A stretch of 64,000 bases of DNA from Candidatus Eiseniibacteriota bacterium (GTDB taxonomy: Bacteria > Eisenbacteria > RBG-16-71-46): assembly GCA_016710095.1 (NCBI GenBank), contig JADJLL010000012.1:68392-132391 (forward strand), read 5' to 3'. Both the position numbers and the translations under genes were made by a program. Each line of letters starts with the position of its first letter. The first letter of the stretch is position 1. Shown here piece after piece: positions 1 through 9,200 of this stretch. The notes beneath the pieces are model-generated. The model did not search any database. It had not been told where the DNA came from and worked only from the letters and a program-made list of their open reading frames with translations.

Positions 1-412
1 CCTCGCGCGCCCACTGCTCCGAAAGGAACCACGCCTGCGACTGCAGCGCCTCGAGGTCCTTGCCTTCGAGCGGCGTGACGTTGCGCCCCTGGATGTCGGT
101 GCGCCACGCGGCGCCGCGGTCGAGCCCCATGCGCATCTGCACCGGGCCCGCGCTCTCGACGACGAGCATCTGCGCCGCGCCGTTCACCCACGTCTCGTAC
201 TTGCCGCGCGCGGCGGAGGTCGAGAGTTTGCACTTCACGTGCAGCACGGTGTCGGCCGCGAACGCGGCCGCGCCGCCGCTCGCCTCGACGTAGCGCTGCA
301 CGACGGCGCGCGCGGGCTCGGAGATTTCCGCCCGAACTGCCGTCGCGGCGAACGAGCCCGCCGCCATCGCGATCCACGCGGCGACGACGCCGCGGCGCAC
401 GACCCTGTGCAT
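1..412 (-). CDS. exported protein of unknown function, N-terminal part (runs off the window)
   Basis: The gene is read on the minus strand from an ATG at 412 and continues past base 1, so only about 137 codons are visible. A GGAGAGG ribosome binding site lies just upstream. The protein starts with MHRVVRR followed by a hydrophobic stretch ending near AVRA at about residue 27, a typical signal peptide. The mature part begins with a VVQRYVEASGG helix and continues with strands such as VLHVKCKLS. This start resembles the LolA-like/outer-membrane lipoprotein-sorting type of periplasmic protein found beside peptidases, but the rest is missing, so function is not assigned. It follows the cupin gene by 111 bases on the same strand and may share its transcript with msrA. 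Confidence 0.65.
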   Translation of the reverse strand, partial: MHRVVRRGVVAAWIAMAAGSFAATAVRAEISEPARAVVQRYVEASGGAAAFAADTVLHVKCKLSTSAARGKYETWVNGAAQMLVVESAGPVQMRMGLDRGAAWRTDIQGRNVTPLEGKDLEALQSQAWFLSEQWARE

Positions 413-523
413 GGCACCTCTCCTCTTCCGGTCCCCGGGCAGGCCCCGGGGGAAGAGGCGCGTGCCGCTCACGACTGCGCCGGCGTTATCGGCCGCCGGG
501 CGCCGCGCCATGAGCGGCCGCGG

Positions 524-886
524 TCACTCCTCGCGCTTCACGGTCTCCGGCGAGAACGCAGGCAGGCACACCGCCACGTAGCGCGCGCCGCCCTCTTGCG
601 GCGAGGAGTAGCGGATGCGTTCGCCCGCGCGCGCGAGCACGGCCTCGCCCGCCTTCACGTCGAGCGTCCCGCCGTCGTGTTCGACGCGCAGGCAGCCGTC
701 GAGCACGACGGTGTATTCGTCGAACTCGGGGCACTGCGCGGGCTCGACCCAGCCGCCGGGCGACGTCATCACGGCGACGCTCAGGCGCGACTCGGCGTTG
801 TTCACGCGCCCGACGAACTCCTCGATGCGCTTGGGCGGCTGTCCGGCGGCGGTGATGCGCGTGGGCGCGGGAATGTGGACGGGCAT
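524..886 (-). CDS. cupin-domain protein
   Basis: A 120-residue protein beginning MPVHIPAPTR. The start is chosen at the ATG at 886 because AGGGAGG lies a few bases upstream; the open frame extends further upstream only as antisense of msrA. Residues 55 to 110 form a small beta barrel pattern: EFDEYTVVLDG, then VEHDGG, VKAGEAVLARAG and ARYVAVCLPAF, typical of a single-domain cupin that binds a metal and a small ligand. The usual histidine-rich first motif is weak (EFDEY), so metal binding is uncertain. It lies 29 bases after msrA on the same strand, which suggests an operon. The substrate is unknown. Confidence 0.8.
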   Translation of the reverse strand: MPVHIPAPTRITAAGQPPKRIEEFVGRVNNAESRLSVAVMTSPGGWVEPAQCPEFDEYTVVLDGCLRVEHDGGTLDVKAGEAVLARAGERIRYSSPQEGGARYVAVCLPAFSPETVKREE

Positions 887-915
887 GCGTGCCTCCCTGG
901 CGTCTGCGTTTCGGA

Positions 916-1572
916 TCAGTGGACGAGCGGCTTCACGGCGGCGGCGCCCCACAACTGCGCGAGCCGGCGGTCCCGGCCGCAGCCTTCGCGGTACGAGCGA
1001 TAGCGCGCCGGGTCCTTCTTCCAGAAGTCCTGGTGGTAAGACTCGGCGTCCCAGAACCTCTTCGCGGGAAGGATCTGCGTGACGATGGGCGCCTTGAGCG
1101 CCTTCGCGGCTTCGAGCTTCTTCTTCGAGGCGAGCGCCGCGGCCTTCTGCGCGTCGTCGAGATAGAAGATCGCGGACCGGTACGTTTCGCCGCGATCGCA
1201 GAACTGGCCGTCGCCCTGCGTGGGATCGATGCCGTGCCAGAAGCGGTCGAGCAGCTGCTCGTACGTGACCACGGCCGGGTCGTACACGATCTTCACCGAC
1301 TCGTAGTGCCCGGTCGTGTGCGCGCAGACTTCCTCGTACGTCGGATGGTCCTTGTGCCCGCCGGTGTAGCCCGACGTCACCGACTTCACGCCGGGGAACG
1401 ATTCGAACTGCGTCTCGAGGCACCAGAAGCATCCGCCCGCGAACACGGCCGTGGCGGTGCGTGGCGCCGGAGCGGCGGCGCGGGCGGGCTTCGCGGCGTG
1501 GACGGGAGCGGCGGCGAGCACGCAGGCGAGGAACAGCGCGAGCGAGGTCGCGAACACGAGGGGCGAACGCAT
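916..1572 (-). CDS. msrA: exported peptide methionine sulfoxide reductase A
   Basis: Reduces the S-epimer of methionine sulfoxide in proteins. The 218-residue protein has the catalytic signature GCFWC at 47 to 51, with Cys48 as the nucleophile, followed by the family blocks SGYTGGHKDHPTYEEVC, GHYESVKIVYDP and FWHGIDPTQGDGQFCDRG. A cysteine near the C terminus (EGCGRD) could be the resolving residue. The start is set at the ATG at 1572 because GGAG precedes it and MRSPLVFATSLALFLACVL then forms a signal peptide; the open frame allows 19 further residues that do not fit. Export means it acts on envelope or periplasmic proteins. A TATGTTGC promoter-like element lies on this strand about 135 bases upstream. 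Confidence 0.95.
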   Translation of the reverse strand: MRSPLVFATSLALFLACVLAAAPVHAAKPARAAAPAPRTATAVFAGGCFWCLETQFESFPGVKSVTSGYTGGHKDHPTYEEVCAHTTGHYESVKIVYDPAVVTYEQLLDRFWHGIDPTQGDGQFCDRGETYRSAIFYLDDAQKAAALASKKKLEAAKALKAPIVTQILPAKRFWDAESYHQDFWKKDPARYRSYREGCGRDRRLAQLWGAAAVKPLVH

Positions 1573-2198
1573 GGGGCGCTTCTCCGGGACGGAATCAACG
1601 CGGCCGATCGGGTGAACGGCCGCGGACACGTCCGGCCGCGCCGGAAGCGGTGCGGCGCGTGCGACGGAGTTTCGCCACGCGGACGTTCGCGCTCCACAGC
1701 GCGCGCAACATAGCAGCCTGCAGCGGGCCCGCGGAACGGGTCGAACGCGAGGACGGCGCGAACGCGGCAGCCGACGCCACGGCCGCGTTCAACGTTCACC
1801 TTCCCGTGACGGGGAGACGCGCGAGTGGGCGGGCGGGAAGCGCGGGCGACGCGGCGCGGGGTTCGAGAGAAGGGACCATGCGGGATCTCCGAGGGGGTGT
1901 CCCGCTCACCGCGAGCGGGCCGCGCCGGACCATCAACGCGCGTGCCAGCGGCGGCGGCGCGCGTGTTGCCCCAGCGGCGCGGCCGTTCGCTTGCGGAGTG
2001 CGGCGCGCGCGGCGGCGTTCCGCGCGCGAGCCGTGCGTCGCGCAAGGGACCGGGCGATTCCGCGCGTCCCGTTTCGCGGATGCGGGCACCGCGTTCGTAC
2101 GGCCCGCAACGCCGGTGCGTGCGGGTTGCGATTACGCCTTGGGGCGCGAGCCGCGCATGCGGCATGCTGCGCGCCGTCCCGAACCCCGAGGTACCGCC
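1573..2198. other. intergenic region between divergent msrA and the methyltransferase
   Basis: 626 bases without a convincing gene. Short open frames exist on both strands but are arginine-rich and lack ribosome binding sites. The only sites I can support are the TATGTTGC element on the minus strand (1705-1712) facing msrA, and the GAGGT ribosome binding site just before 2199. Confidence 0.5.
1705..1712 (-). promoter_or_regulatory. possible -7 promoter element upstream of msrA
   Basis: TATGTTGC on the minus strand fits the TAnnTTnC pattern seen before several other genes here. The distance to the msrA start is about 135 bases, so it would imply a long leader. No matching -33 TTG is seen at the expected distance. 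Confidence 0.25.
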
Positions 2199-3689
2199 GT
2201 GCCCGAAGCCGTTCTCGCTCCCCTCTCCGGACTCGACACGCTCGACGACGCCACGTGCGCCGCGCTCCGCGCGCGCTTGCAGGAAGCCGGCTTCACGAGC
2301 GGCGCGCTCGACGACGCCGAAGCGATCGCCCCGATGATGCCGGCCGCGCTGCGCGCGCCGCTCGTGCGCGTGCACCTGAAGCGCCGCCCGGGCACCGCGT
2401 CCACGCTGCTCGCCGTGTTCGTGCACCGCTTCGGCGCCACGGCGTCCGGCGTGCGCGAGGCGCTCGGCGACGCGCTCTACCGGAAGGCGCTCGCCGCGAG
2501 CCTCCTGGACGAATGCGACGGCCGCGTGTCTTCGCGCTGGATCCTGCTGCCCTTCGGCGGCCGCTGGTACCTCTCCGATCCGCTCGAGAGCGGCGAGGAC
2601 GCGGTGATGGGGCCGGGGATGACGACCGTGATGCTGCACGGCTGGAGCGAAGTCTTCGACGCCGCGAGCGTGCTCGACCTGGGATGCGGCGCGGGTTCGC
2701 TCGCGGTCGCGGCGGCCTCGCGCGGCGCGCGCGCCGTGGCGGCCGACCTCAACGAGCGCGCGCTCGCGATCGCGCGCTTCAACGCGCGCCTGAACGGCAC
2801 GACGGTCGAGACGCGCGGCGGCGACGTCGCGGAGACCGCGATGGGCGAGGAGTTCGATCTCGTGCTCGCGCAGCCGCCGTACTTCGCGCAGCCGGAGTCC
2901 GAGCGCGGCTCGACCTACCTGCACGGCGGGCGCTACGGCGACGAACTCGCGCTGCGCTTCGTGTCCACCGCGGCGCGGCGGCTCGCGCCCGGCGGCACGG
3001 CGCTCGTGCTGTTCGACTTCGCGCAGCGCGAGGGCGCGAACGTCGGCGAGAAGGTGCGCGAGGCGGTCGGCGACGCCGCGGTCACGACGCTCGCGATCAC
3101 GCGCCCGAGCATGCCGCTCGACCTGAACGCCGTGCACACGGCGGCCTGGCATCATCCGGCGCTCGGCCCCGAGTTCGAGGCCGCCGCGACGGCGTACCGC
3201 GAACACTTCCACGCGCTCGGCGTGAGCGCGCTCACGAGCGTGCTCGTGGTGCTGCGCCGGCCGCGGTCGGCGGAGGAACCGCGCTGGCGCGTCGTGCTCG
3301 CGCACGGCGGAAGCAAACCACCGTCGCCCGAGGCGCTGCGCGACCAGCTGCGCTCGATGGACTTCGCCGCGCGGCCCGACGCCGCGTTGCTGCCGCTCAC
3401 GCTCGTGCCCGCGCGCGGCGCGCGCTTCGAAGGCGAGTGGCGGCACCCGGGCGACCCCGATCCGCTGCAGCTCAAGGTCGCGTTCGAGCCCGGCTCGTTC
3501 GGCTCGGACCGCGAACTGGGCGCCGGCGGCTGGCACCTGTTCGCGCTCTTCGACGGCTCGCGCACGCTGGCCGACGTCGTGCGCGAACACGCGGAGGAAG
3601 CGGAACTCGACGCGGCGCCGGCGGCGAAGGAAGTGATCGGCTTCGCGCGCGAGGGTCTCGCACGCGGGCTGATGCGCGTGGCGGACTGA
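2199..3689 (+). CDS. class I SAM-dependent methyltransferase with N-terminal helical and C-terminal extension domains
   Basis: A 496-residue soluble protein. The GTG at 2199 is preferred because GAGGT lies 5 bases upstream; an in-frame ATG at 2157 would add 14 unlikely residues. The first 100 residues form a helical, winged-helix-like domain (LRARLQEAGF). The methyltransferase fold follows: motif I VLDLGCGAG at about 168 to 176, the acidic VAADLNE at about 190, and AQPPYF at about 224 to 229, an (N/D/Q)PPY motif typical of enzymes that methylate amino groups. About 150 C-terminal residues have no family I recognise. The order of domains resembles a family of actinobacterial methyltransferases with a similar N-terminal domain. 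The substrate could be RNA, protein or a small molecule. It converges with the next gene with 21 bases between. Confidence 0.85.
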   Translation: MPEAVLAPLSGLDTLDDATCAALRARLQEAGFTSGALDDAEAIAPMMPAALRAPLVRVHLKRRPGTASTLLAVFVHRFGATASGVREALGDALYRKALAASLLDECDGRVSSRWILLPFGGRWYLSDPLESGEDAVMGPGMTTVMLHGWSEVFDAASVLDLGCGAGSLAVAAASRGARAVAADLNERALAIARFNARLNGTTVETRGGDVAETAMGEEFDLVLAQPPYFAQPESERGSTYLHGGRYGDELALRFVSTAARRLAPGGTALVLFDFAQREGANVGEKVREAVGDAAVTTLAITRPSMPLDLNAVHTAAWHHPALGPEFEAAATAYREHFHALGVSALTSVLVVLRRPRSAEEPRWRVVLAHGGSKPPSPEALRDQLRSMDFAARPDAALLPLTLVPARGARFEGEWRHPGDPDPLQLKVAFEPGSFGSDRELGAGGWHLFALFDGSRTLADVVREHAEEAELDAAPAAKEVIGFAREGLARGLMRVAD

Positions 3690-3710
3690 CGCGGGATCGG
3701 GCGCGGCGCT

Positions 3711-4031
3711 TCAGCCCTCGTGCCGTCCGATGTCGATCGCTTCGCCGGTCATCTCGTTCGCGGTCTCGAGCACGCGCAACTGGGCGCTGAACGCGCGCTG
3801 CGCCGTGATCATGTCGACCATCGCGCCGAGGAAGTCGTCCTCGGCCCGCTGCGCCTGCGCCTGCGAGGCGGCTTCGGCGGCGGCGCGTTCCTCGGGCGTC
3901 GCGTTCTCGGGCACGTACGCGCTCACGTCGAGACCGAAGCGCGAGATCGTGTCGGCGGCGCGCTCCATCTGGCGCTGGCTCGCCTGCATGCCGAGCAGGG
4001 CGGACGACGTGGCGGACATCGGACGGATCAT
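3711..4031 (-). CDS. miniature flagellar basal-body rod-like protein
   Basis: A 106-residue protein that looks like the two conserved ends of a rod protein (FlgB/FlgC/FlgG family) joined with little between them. The N terminus has SSALLGMQASQRQMERAAD, like the rod N-terminal helix, and the C terminus has DFLGAMVDMITAQRAFSAQL followed by VLETANEM, like the rod C-terminal helix. Rod proteins are normally 130 to 260 residues. The start at 4031 is chosen because GGGAGG sits 7 bases upstream; a second ATG is at 4019. There is no signal peptide, which fits substrates of the flagellar export system. No other flagellar gene is in the window, so whether it builds a rod or does something else is open. 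Confidence 0.75.
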   Translation of the reverse strand: MIRPMSATSSALLGMQASQRQMERAADTISRFGLDVSAYVPENATPEERAAAEAASQAQAQRAEDDFLGAMVDMITAQRAFSAQLRVLETANEMTGEAIDIGRHEG

Positions 4032-4270
4032 GCGCGGGCCTCCCGGTGAAGGCATGCAACGAGGGCGCGGGCCGTCCGTGGACCCCGTGGGCTTTCGTCG
4101 CAGTCTCGGAATCGCGCTGTCCCACTTGAGCGCGTGCGGCCGGGTGATTTTGCCCGCGGCGAGCCGCAGACGGTGGCGCCCTCCGTGCCCCTTATCCCCC
4201 CTGCTTCCCTGGATGTGGACACTTCGGACGCCACCACTGCGAATCAGCGGAACGGGTCCGTCCTCCCGGC

Positions 4271-4588
4271 GGTGACCTTCGCCACACCGGCTGCGGTCCG
4301 AGGGGTCGTACCGCACGGCACACACCGTTCCGAAGCGCGTGACCAGTGCCGGACGGGCGCAAGTGCGAGAGGTCGTGGGTGCGACGCCGAGGAGGCCCGG
4401 CGCCCGCGCTGCCGTCCGGCGACGGCCATGCACGCGCTTCAGACAGGCATCCCGGAGAAAAGTCACATGGCGGGAACGGCCGGACGGGATAGATTGCCCC
4501 GGACCTCCCCGGTTCCCCCCTGCCACGGCGCGGCTCCCCCGAGAATCGCGCGTGACTTTTCGGTCACACCGGCTGTCCGAGAGGAAGG
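4271..4588 (+). repeat. pair of imperfect direct repeats, possible operators for the sigma operon
   Basis: GTGACCTTCGCCACACCGGC starts at 4272, and GTGACTTTTCGGTCACACCG starts at 4552. Both continue with CTG and then a CCGAG block, so they share GTGAC, CACACCGGCTG and CCGAG in the same order. The second copy ends just before the ribosome binding site of the sigma gene. In addition AAAAGTCAC (4458-4466) is the exact inverse of GTGACTTTT (4552-4560). The arrangement suggests protein binding sites around the promoter, but this is only sequence similarity. Confidence 0.35.
4490..4497 (+). promoter_or_regulatory. possible -7 promoter element of the ECF sigma operon
   Basis: TAGATTGC, nearly identical to TAGCTTGC before the aldolase gene. 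The start codon is about 97 bases downstream, so the transcript would have a leader that includes the second direct repeat. No good -33 TTG is present. Confidence 0.35.
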
Positions 4589-4594
4589 CCCCTC

Positions 4595-5185
4595 ATGGAT
4601 CCCGACGAAACACTGGTTCGCGCCGCGCTGGCTTCCCCCGACGGCGACACGAAGGCATTCGCCGAACTCGTGCGCCGCCACCAGTCCGCGGTGCTCGTGA
4701 ACTGCCGTCACCTGACTCGCTCGCGCGACGACGCCGAGGATCTCGCGCAGGAAGTGTTCGTGAAGCTGTTCTTCAAGCTCGGCACGTTCGAAGGCCGCTC
4801 GCGGTTCTCGACGTGGCTGCAACGCATCAAGGTCAATCACTGCCTGAACTTCATCCAGTCGAAGCGCGGACGCTCGTACGTCGAGCTTTCCGAGCCCGAG
4901 ATCGCCGCCGCCCCCGAGCTGCGGATCGAGGACGGCGCGCTCGACGCGATGGACGCCGAGCAGCGGCGCGCGCTCATCCGCGACGTGCTCGACTCGCTTC
5001 CGGACTCGCTGCGCGTGCCGCTGGTGCTGTGCGACGTGGACGGGCTGTCGTACGCCGAGATCCAGAAGGAACTCGGGCTCGGGCTCTCGGCGACCAAGAT
5101 GCGCATCGCCCGCGCGCGGGCCGAGTTCCGCGCGCGCTTCGACCGCGTGACCGCGCAACTCGAAACGCCGAGGGAGTCCACATGA
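4595..5185 (+). CDS. ECF-family RNA polymerase sigma factor (RpoE-like)
   Basis: A 196-residue sigma-70 family protein that directs RNA polymerase to alternative promoters. Region 2 spans about residues 20 to 95, with the DDAEDLAQEVFVKLFFKLGTF core and STWLQRIKVNHCLNF for -10 recognition. Region 4 lies at about 120 to 185, with a helix-turn-helix around DVDGLSYAEIQKELGLGLSA and TKMRIARAR. GAGAGGAAGG precedes the ATG. Its stop overlaps the next start as ATGA, and the third gene follows after 3 bases, so the three genes form one operon. No classical zinc-finger anti-sigma gene is present; the small second gene is the only candidate regulator. Confidence 0.93.
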   Translation: MDPDETLVRAALASPDGDTKAFAELVRRHQSAVLVNCRHLTRSRDDAEDLAQEVFVKLFFKLGTFEGRSRFSTWLQRIKVNHCLNFIQSKRGRSYVELSEPEIAAAPELRIEDGALDAMDAEQRRALIRDVLDSLPDSLRVPLVLCDVDGLSYAEIQKELGLGLSATKMRIARARAEFRARFDRVTAQLETPREST

Positions 5186-5430
5186 GCGAAACCGACGGCG
5201 GCGCGCGGCTTCCCGACGAGGCCGGCGAGCCCGTGCGCGAACTCGCGGAGCTGCGCGAGGAACCTTCGAGCCGCTTCCTGGCCCAGGTGATGGACGGCGT
5301 GAACGCGCGGCAGACCGGCGCGCGCGCCGTGGAAATGTCGTGGTGGGGCGTGAGCCAGCTCTTCGTCGAGCTGCTCGGCTCCCTCTTTCAGGCGATCGGC
5401 GTGCGCGAAGAGCGCCGCGACGAGGAGTGA
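5182..5430 (+). CDS. small protein translationally coupled to the ECF sigma factor
   Basis: 82 residues, with the ATG overlapping the sigma stop codon by 4 bases (ATGA), which points to coupled translation. The N-terminal half is acidic (LPDEAGEPVRELAELREEPS) and probably helical. Residues 53 to 75 (SWWGVSQLFVELLGSLFQAI) are hydrophobic or amphipathic and could lie on or in the membrane. The C terminus is charged (VREERRDEE). I recognise no family. Its position between a sigma factor and a channel makes an anti-sigma or adaptor role plausible, but it lacks the HxxxCxxC zinc motif of common anti-sigma factors. Confidence 0.75.
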   Translation: MSETDGGARLPDEAGEPVRELAELREEPSSRFLAQVMDGVNARQTGARAVEMSWWGVSQLFVELLGSLFQAIGVREERRDEE

Positions 5431-5433
5431 TCC

Positions 5434-6273
5434 ATGGAAACGACCTTCACGATCAAGGGCGCCGTGCTGCAGGTGCTCCAGCAGCTCGGCAACGGCGCGG
5501 TGAGCTTCGCGCCCCGGCTCATCACGGCGCTCATCCTCTCGCTCATCGGCTGGGCGGTCGCGGCGATCTGCCGGACGATCCTGTCGCAGGTCATGCACCG
5601 CGTCGGGGCGGACGCGGCGCTCGAGCGCGCGGGGCTCATGTCGAGCTTCCAGCGCCTCGGCGTGCACGAGCCCATGCGGCGCGTGGTGCCGGCGATGCTC
5701 TTCTGGCTCGCGCTGCTCATCTTCATCCAGAGCGCGGCGCAGATGGTCGGGCTCGCGACGATCTCCGACGGCATCACGGGCTTCTTCGCGTTCCTGCCCA
5801 ACCTCTTCTCCGCGATGATCATCCTCGTGCTCGGCAACGCGCTCGGGCAGTTCCTCGGCAACGCGGCGACGAACTACGCGCGCGACTCGGGGCTCGCGTT
5901 CGCACGCTCGCTCGGCAGCGCACTGTCGAGCTTCACGCTGTTCGTGGTCGCGATCGTGGCGCTCGGCCAGCTCAAGGTCGACACGCGCATCCTCAACATC
6001 CTCACGATCGTGATCTTCTCCGGCCTCGCGCTCGCGTTCGGGCTGTCGTTCGGCCTCGGCACGCGTGACGCGACGCGCAACCTGATCGCGGGCTTCTACG
6101 CGCGGCGCGTGTTCGGCGCCGGCCAGCGGCTCGAGGTGAACGGCCAGCGCGGCGTCGTGAGCGCGATCGCCGCGCAGCAGACGCTGCTCGACACGGAGGG
6201 CGGCACGATCGTCGTGCCGAACACCGCGCTCATCGAGCAGACCGTCCGCCGCGAGGAAGCCGCGTCGGCGTGA
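5434..6273 (+). CDS. MscS-like mechanosensitive channel family membrane protein
   Basis: A 279-residue inner-membrane protein. About four to five membrane helices are visible (for example ITALILSLIGWAVAAIC, VVPAMLFWLALLIFIQSAA, FSAMIILVLGNALGQFLG, ILTIVIFSGLALAFGLSFGL). The pore-like helix is followed by RNLIAGFYARRVFGAGQ and a short beta domain, GQRGVVSAIAAQQTLLDTEG then VVPNTALIEQ, which matches the start of the MscS beta domain. The protein then stops, so the large cytoplasmic vestibule of MscS is absent; this fits the short conserved-TM-helix subgroup. It is the third gene of the sigma operon, with a 3-base gap, and converges with the amylase gene 10 bases away. Confidence 0.85.
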   Translation: METTFTIKGAVLQVLQQLGNGAVSFAPRLITALILSLIGWAVAAICRTILSQVMHRVGADAALERAGLMSSFQRLGVHEPMRRVVPAMLFWLALLIFIQSAAQMVGLATISDGITGFFAFLPNLFSAMIILVLGNALGQFLGNAATNYARDSGLAFARSLGSALSSFTLFVVAIVALGQLKVDTRILNILTIVIFSGLALAFGLSFGLGTRDATRNLIAGFYARRVFGAGQRLEVNGQRGVVSAIAAQQTLLDTEGGTIVVPNTALIEQTVRREEAASA

Positions 6274-6283
6274 CGCGGCAGGA

Positions 6284-9200
6284 TCAGGGCAGCCGCACCA
6301 CGCGAGTGGTGCGGCGTTCGCCCGCCGCTTCGAGCCGCACGAAGTAGAGCCCGGCGGGCGCGAGTGCACCCTTCGCGTCGCGTCCGTCCCACCGGCGATC
6401 GTGCACGCCCGCCGCGAGCGCGCCGTCCGCCAGCGTGCGCACGTGCCGTCCGCTCACGTCGTACACACCCACACGTGCGTGGCTCGCGACCGGCAGCGTC
6501 CAGCGCAACTGCACGTCGCCGCCGCTCGGGTTGGGCGTCGCGGGCGAGAGTTCGAGGCCGCCGTGCACCGACGGGGCCGCGCCGGCGACCGCGACGTCGG
6601 GCACGATGCGCACGACCTGGCCCTGCGCCGAGAGCCCGACCGGGCGCGTGAACGAATCACCGCTGCCGGCGTCCGCCACGTACAGCGCGCCGTCGGGACC
6701 GAACGCGATGCACTGCGTGCCGGAGAGGTTGCCGAAGCCCGTCGCGAAGATACTGATCGCGCCGGCGTGCGTGATGCGCAGCACGCGCTCGTTGAACAGG
6801 TCCGCGACGAACAGGTCGTGGTTGAACTTGCCGGTGGGATCGATCGCGATCGAGCCCGCGCCCTTCAGCAGCGTCGCGTCCTGCGCGAACGTGCCGACCA
6901 CACCGGCGCTCGTCACGGTCGCGATGCGTGAGGCGCCGTCGAGCCGGGCGTTCGCGGCCGTCAGGCTCGGGTCGCACACGTACAGCAGGTCGCCCCACTG
7001 GCCGCCGCCACCGAACGTCATGCCCATCGGCGCGTTGATCGAGCTCGCGAACGACTGCAGCAGCCCGTTGGCGTCGAGCGTGCTGAGGCGGTTGGCGTCC
7101 GCCTCGCCGAAGATCGTCCGCCGTCCCCACGCCGCGCTCGCGCCGTGCACGATCGAGCCGAAGCTCGCGGCGCTGTAGATGCCGCTCAGCGCCGTCACGT
7201 AGCGGCGGTCGTCCACCTTGTAGAGCGCGGAGCCGTTGGTCGCGAGGTTCACGCCGGTCGAGCAGCGCACGAAGCCGTACGACTTGGTCCAGCGCGAGTC
7301 GCCGATCCAGTGACCGAAATCGCCGCCGGACGTGAGCGTGAAGATCCGGTCCTTGCCCACGTCGCCGACGAGCATCACGTCGGGGCCGATCCACGGCGCC
7401 GGGATCACCGACGCGGGCGAGGCGAAGTTCTGCCGCGCGATGCGGTCCACCGAGAATCCCGACGGCACGGTGATGCCGGTCGTGTACGCGGTCGTGCGGA
7501 ATCGCGAGTCGTACGCGACGCCGACGCCGCGGCCGTCGAGCGCAAGCAGCGTCGTGTCGAAGCTCCACGACACGATCTGCGACGCGGGCCACGCCGCCGC
7601 CGGGAAGAACGTCGCCTCACGTCCCTGCGCGGTCCACGTGCCGCTCACGGCGGGCGTGAAGTGCGCGGACGACGCGAGCGTCGCGGGATTCACCGGACGG
7701 TCGAACACGACGCGCAGCTTCGAGCGCCGGTCGTTGAGCTGCTGGTCGTGAGCCGGGAACGTGCTCTCGACGACGAGCCGCTCGAGCGACTGCGCGAGCG
7801 CCGTGCCGCGCGAGGCGAGGCTCTCGTACACGCGCGCACCGCGCGCGGGCAGCGCGACCGTGAGCGCGCCGCCGGCGCCGACCATGTCGCGCACGTTTGG
7901 GTCGAGCGCGTCGCCCACGACCGTGCCCGCGGGCCACAGCGTCTCGAGCGTCTGCGTGAGCGGAGCGTTGGAGCTGTTGATCGCGACGACGACGCTGTCG
8001 GCGCCCGCCTCGCGACGGAACGCGTAGAGGCCGGGCGCGGCGGCTTCGGCGTACAGGTGCGTGATCGGACCGCGGCGCAGCGCCTCGTGCCGCTTGCGCG
8101 CGTCGATGAGCGTGCGCGTCCAGCGGAACAGCGAGTGCGACTCCTTGAAGTTGTGACCGAGCGACGGCCCGAAGTTCCACTGGCCGTCCCACATGTCCTC
8201 GCGGCACCACGGGTCGCCACCGCCGTCGAACTCCTGCTCGGTGCCGTAGTAGAGACACGGGATCGCGTTCGACGTGAGCAGCCACGCGAGCGCGGCGCGC
8301 GCGCGCGACTGGTCCTGGTTCGCGAGTCCCGCGCCCTGGAAGCGCGAGTTGTCGTGATTGTCGAGGAACGTGACGAGCCGCTCGCGCACGGTGGGATCGA
8401 ACACCGTGAGATTGCCGTACGTGTTCACGATGTCCTGCGGCGCGGCGCCGCCGGCCCACACGTTGTTCGTCGCGTAGTACATGCCGTACCAGAGCATCGA
8501 GTCGAAGCGGTACGACGCGCTGCCCATGGTGCCCGTGAACGGGCCCGCGACGCCGTCGCCGTCGAACACCTCACCGAACATGAGGAAGTCGCCCTTGCCC
8601 TGCACCGCGGCCCAGTTGTGAATGCCGGGGCACCACGCGTCCCAGAATCCGCCTTCCACGTGCTTCACCGTGTCCACGCGATAGCCGTCGCAGTCGGTGT
8701 CCGCGATGAGCTGCGTGTACGCGTTCACGAGCTCGGCCTGCACGCTCGCGTCCTCGGTCTTGATGTCGTTGAGCCCGAAGATCGCGCCCAGCACCTGCTC
8801 GGTGCCCGACCAGTTCGAGACGTCGCCGTAGTTGTGGAACTTGGACGGGTCCGAGAAGAAGCCGGGGTACTTGTTGTTCGTGTCGCGCCACGAGAGCGGA
8901 TAGCCCGTCGGGTAGTTGTAGCCGGGGTAGCCCGAGGCCGTGCTCGTGAGCAGCGTGCCCATGTGATTGCAGACGACGTCGATCACGACGTACATGCCGC
9001 GCGCGTGACAGTCGGCGACGAGCGCCTGCAGCTCGGCCTTCGTGCCCATGTGCGGCGCGATCGTGTAGAGGTCCTTGGCCGCGTAGCCGTGATATTCGCC
9101 GCCCGTGTTGATCACGACGGGCGAGATCCAGAGCGCGGTCACGCCGAGCATCTGCAGGTAGTCGAGCTTCTGGCGCAGGCCGGCGAAGTCACCGCCGTGC

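Larger units (their letters stand above)
4032..4594. other. intergenic region upstream of the ECF sigma operon
   Basis: 563 bases between divergent genes. It contains a TAGATTGC promoter-like element at 4490-4497, a 9-base inverted repeat at 4458-4466 and 4552-4560, and two imperfect direct repeats (see separate entries). No open frame in it has a ribosome binding site or sensible composition. Confidence 0.5.

Noticed and set aside
1573..2198. A small RNA or tRNA in the long gap
   Set aside because: I could not find a cloverleaf, a terminator hairpin with T tract, or a conserved-looking short frame there.
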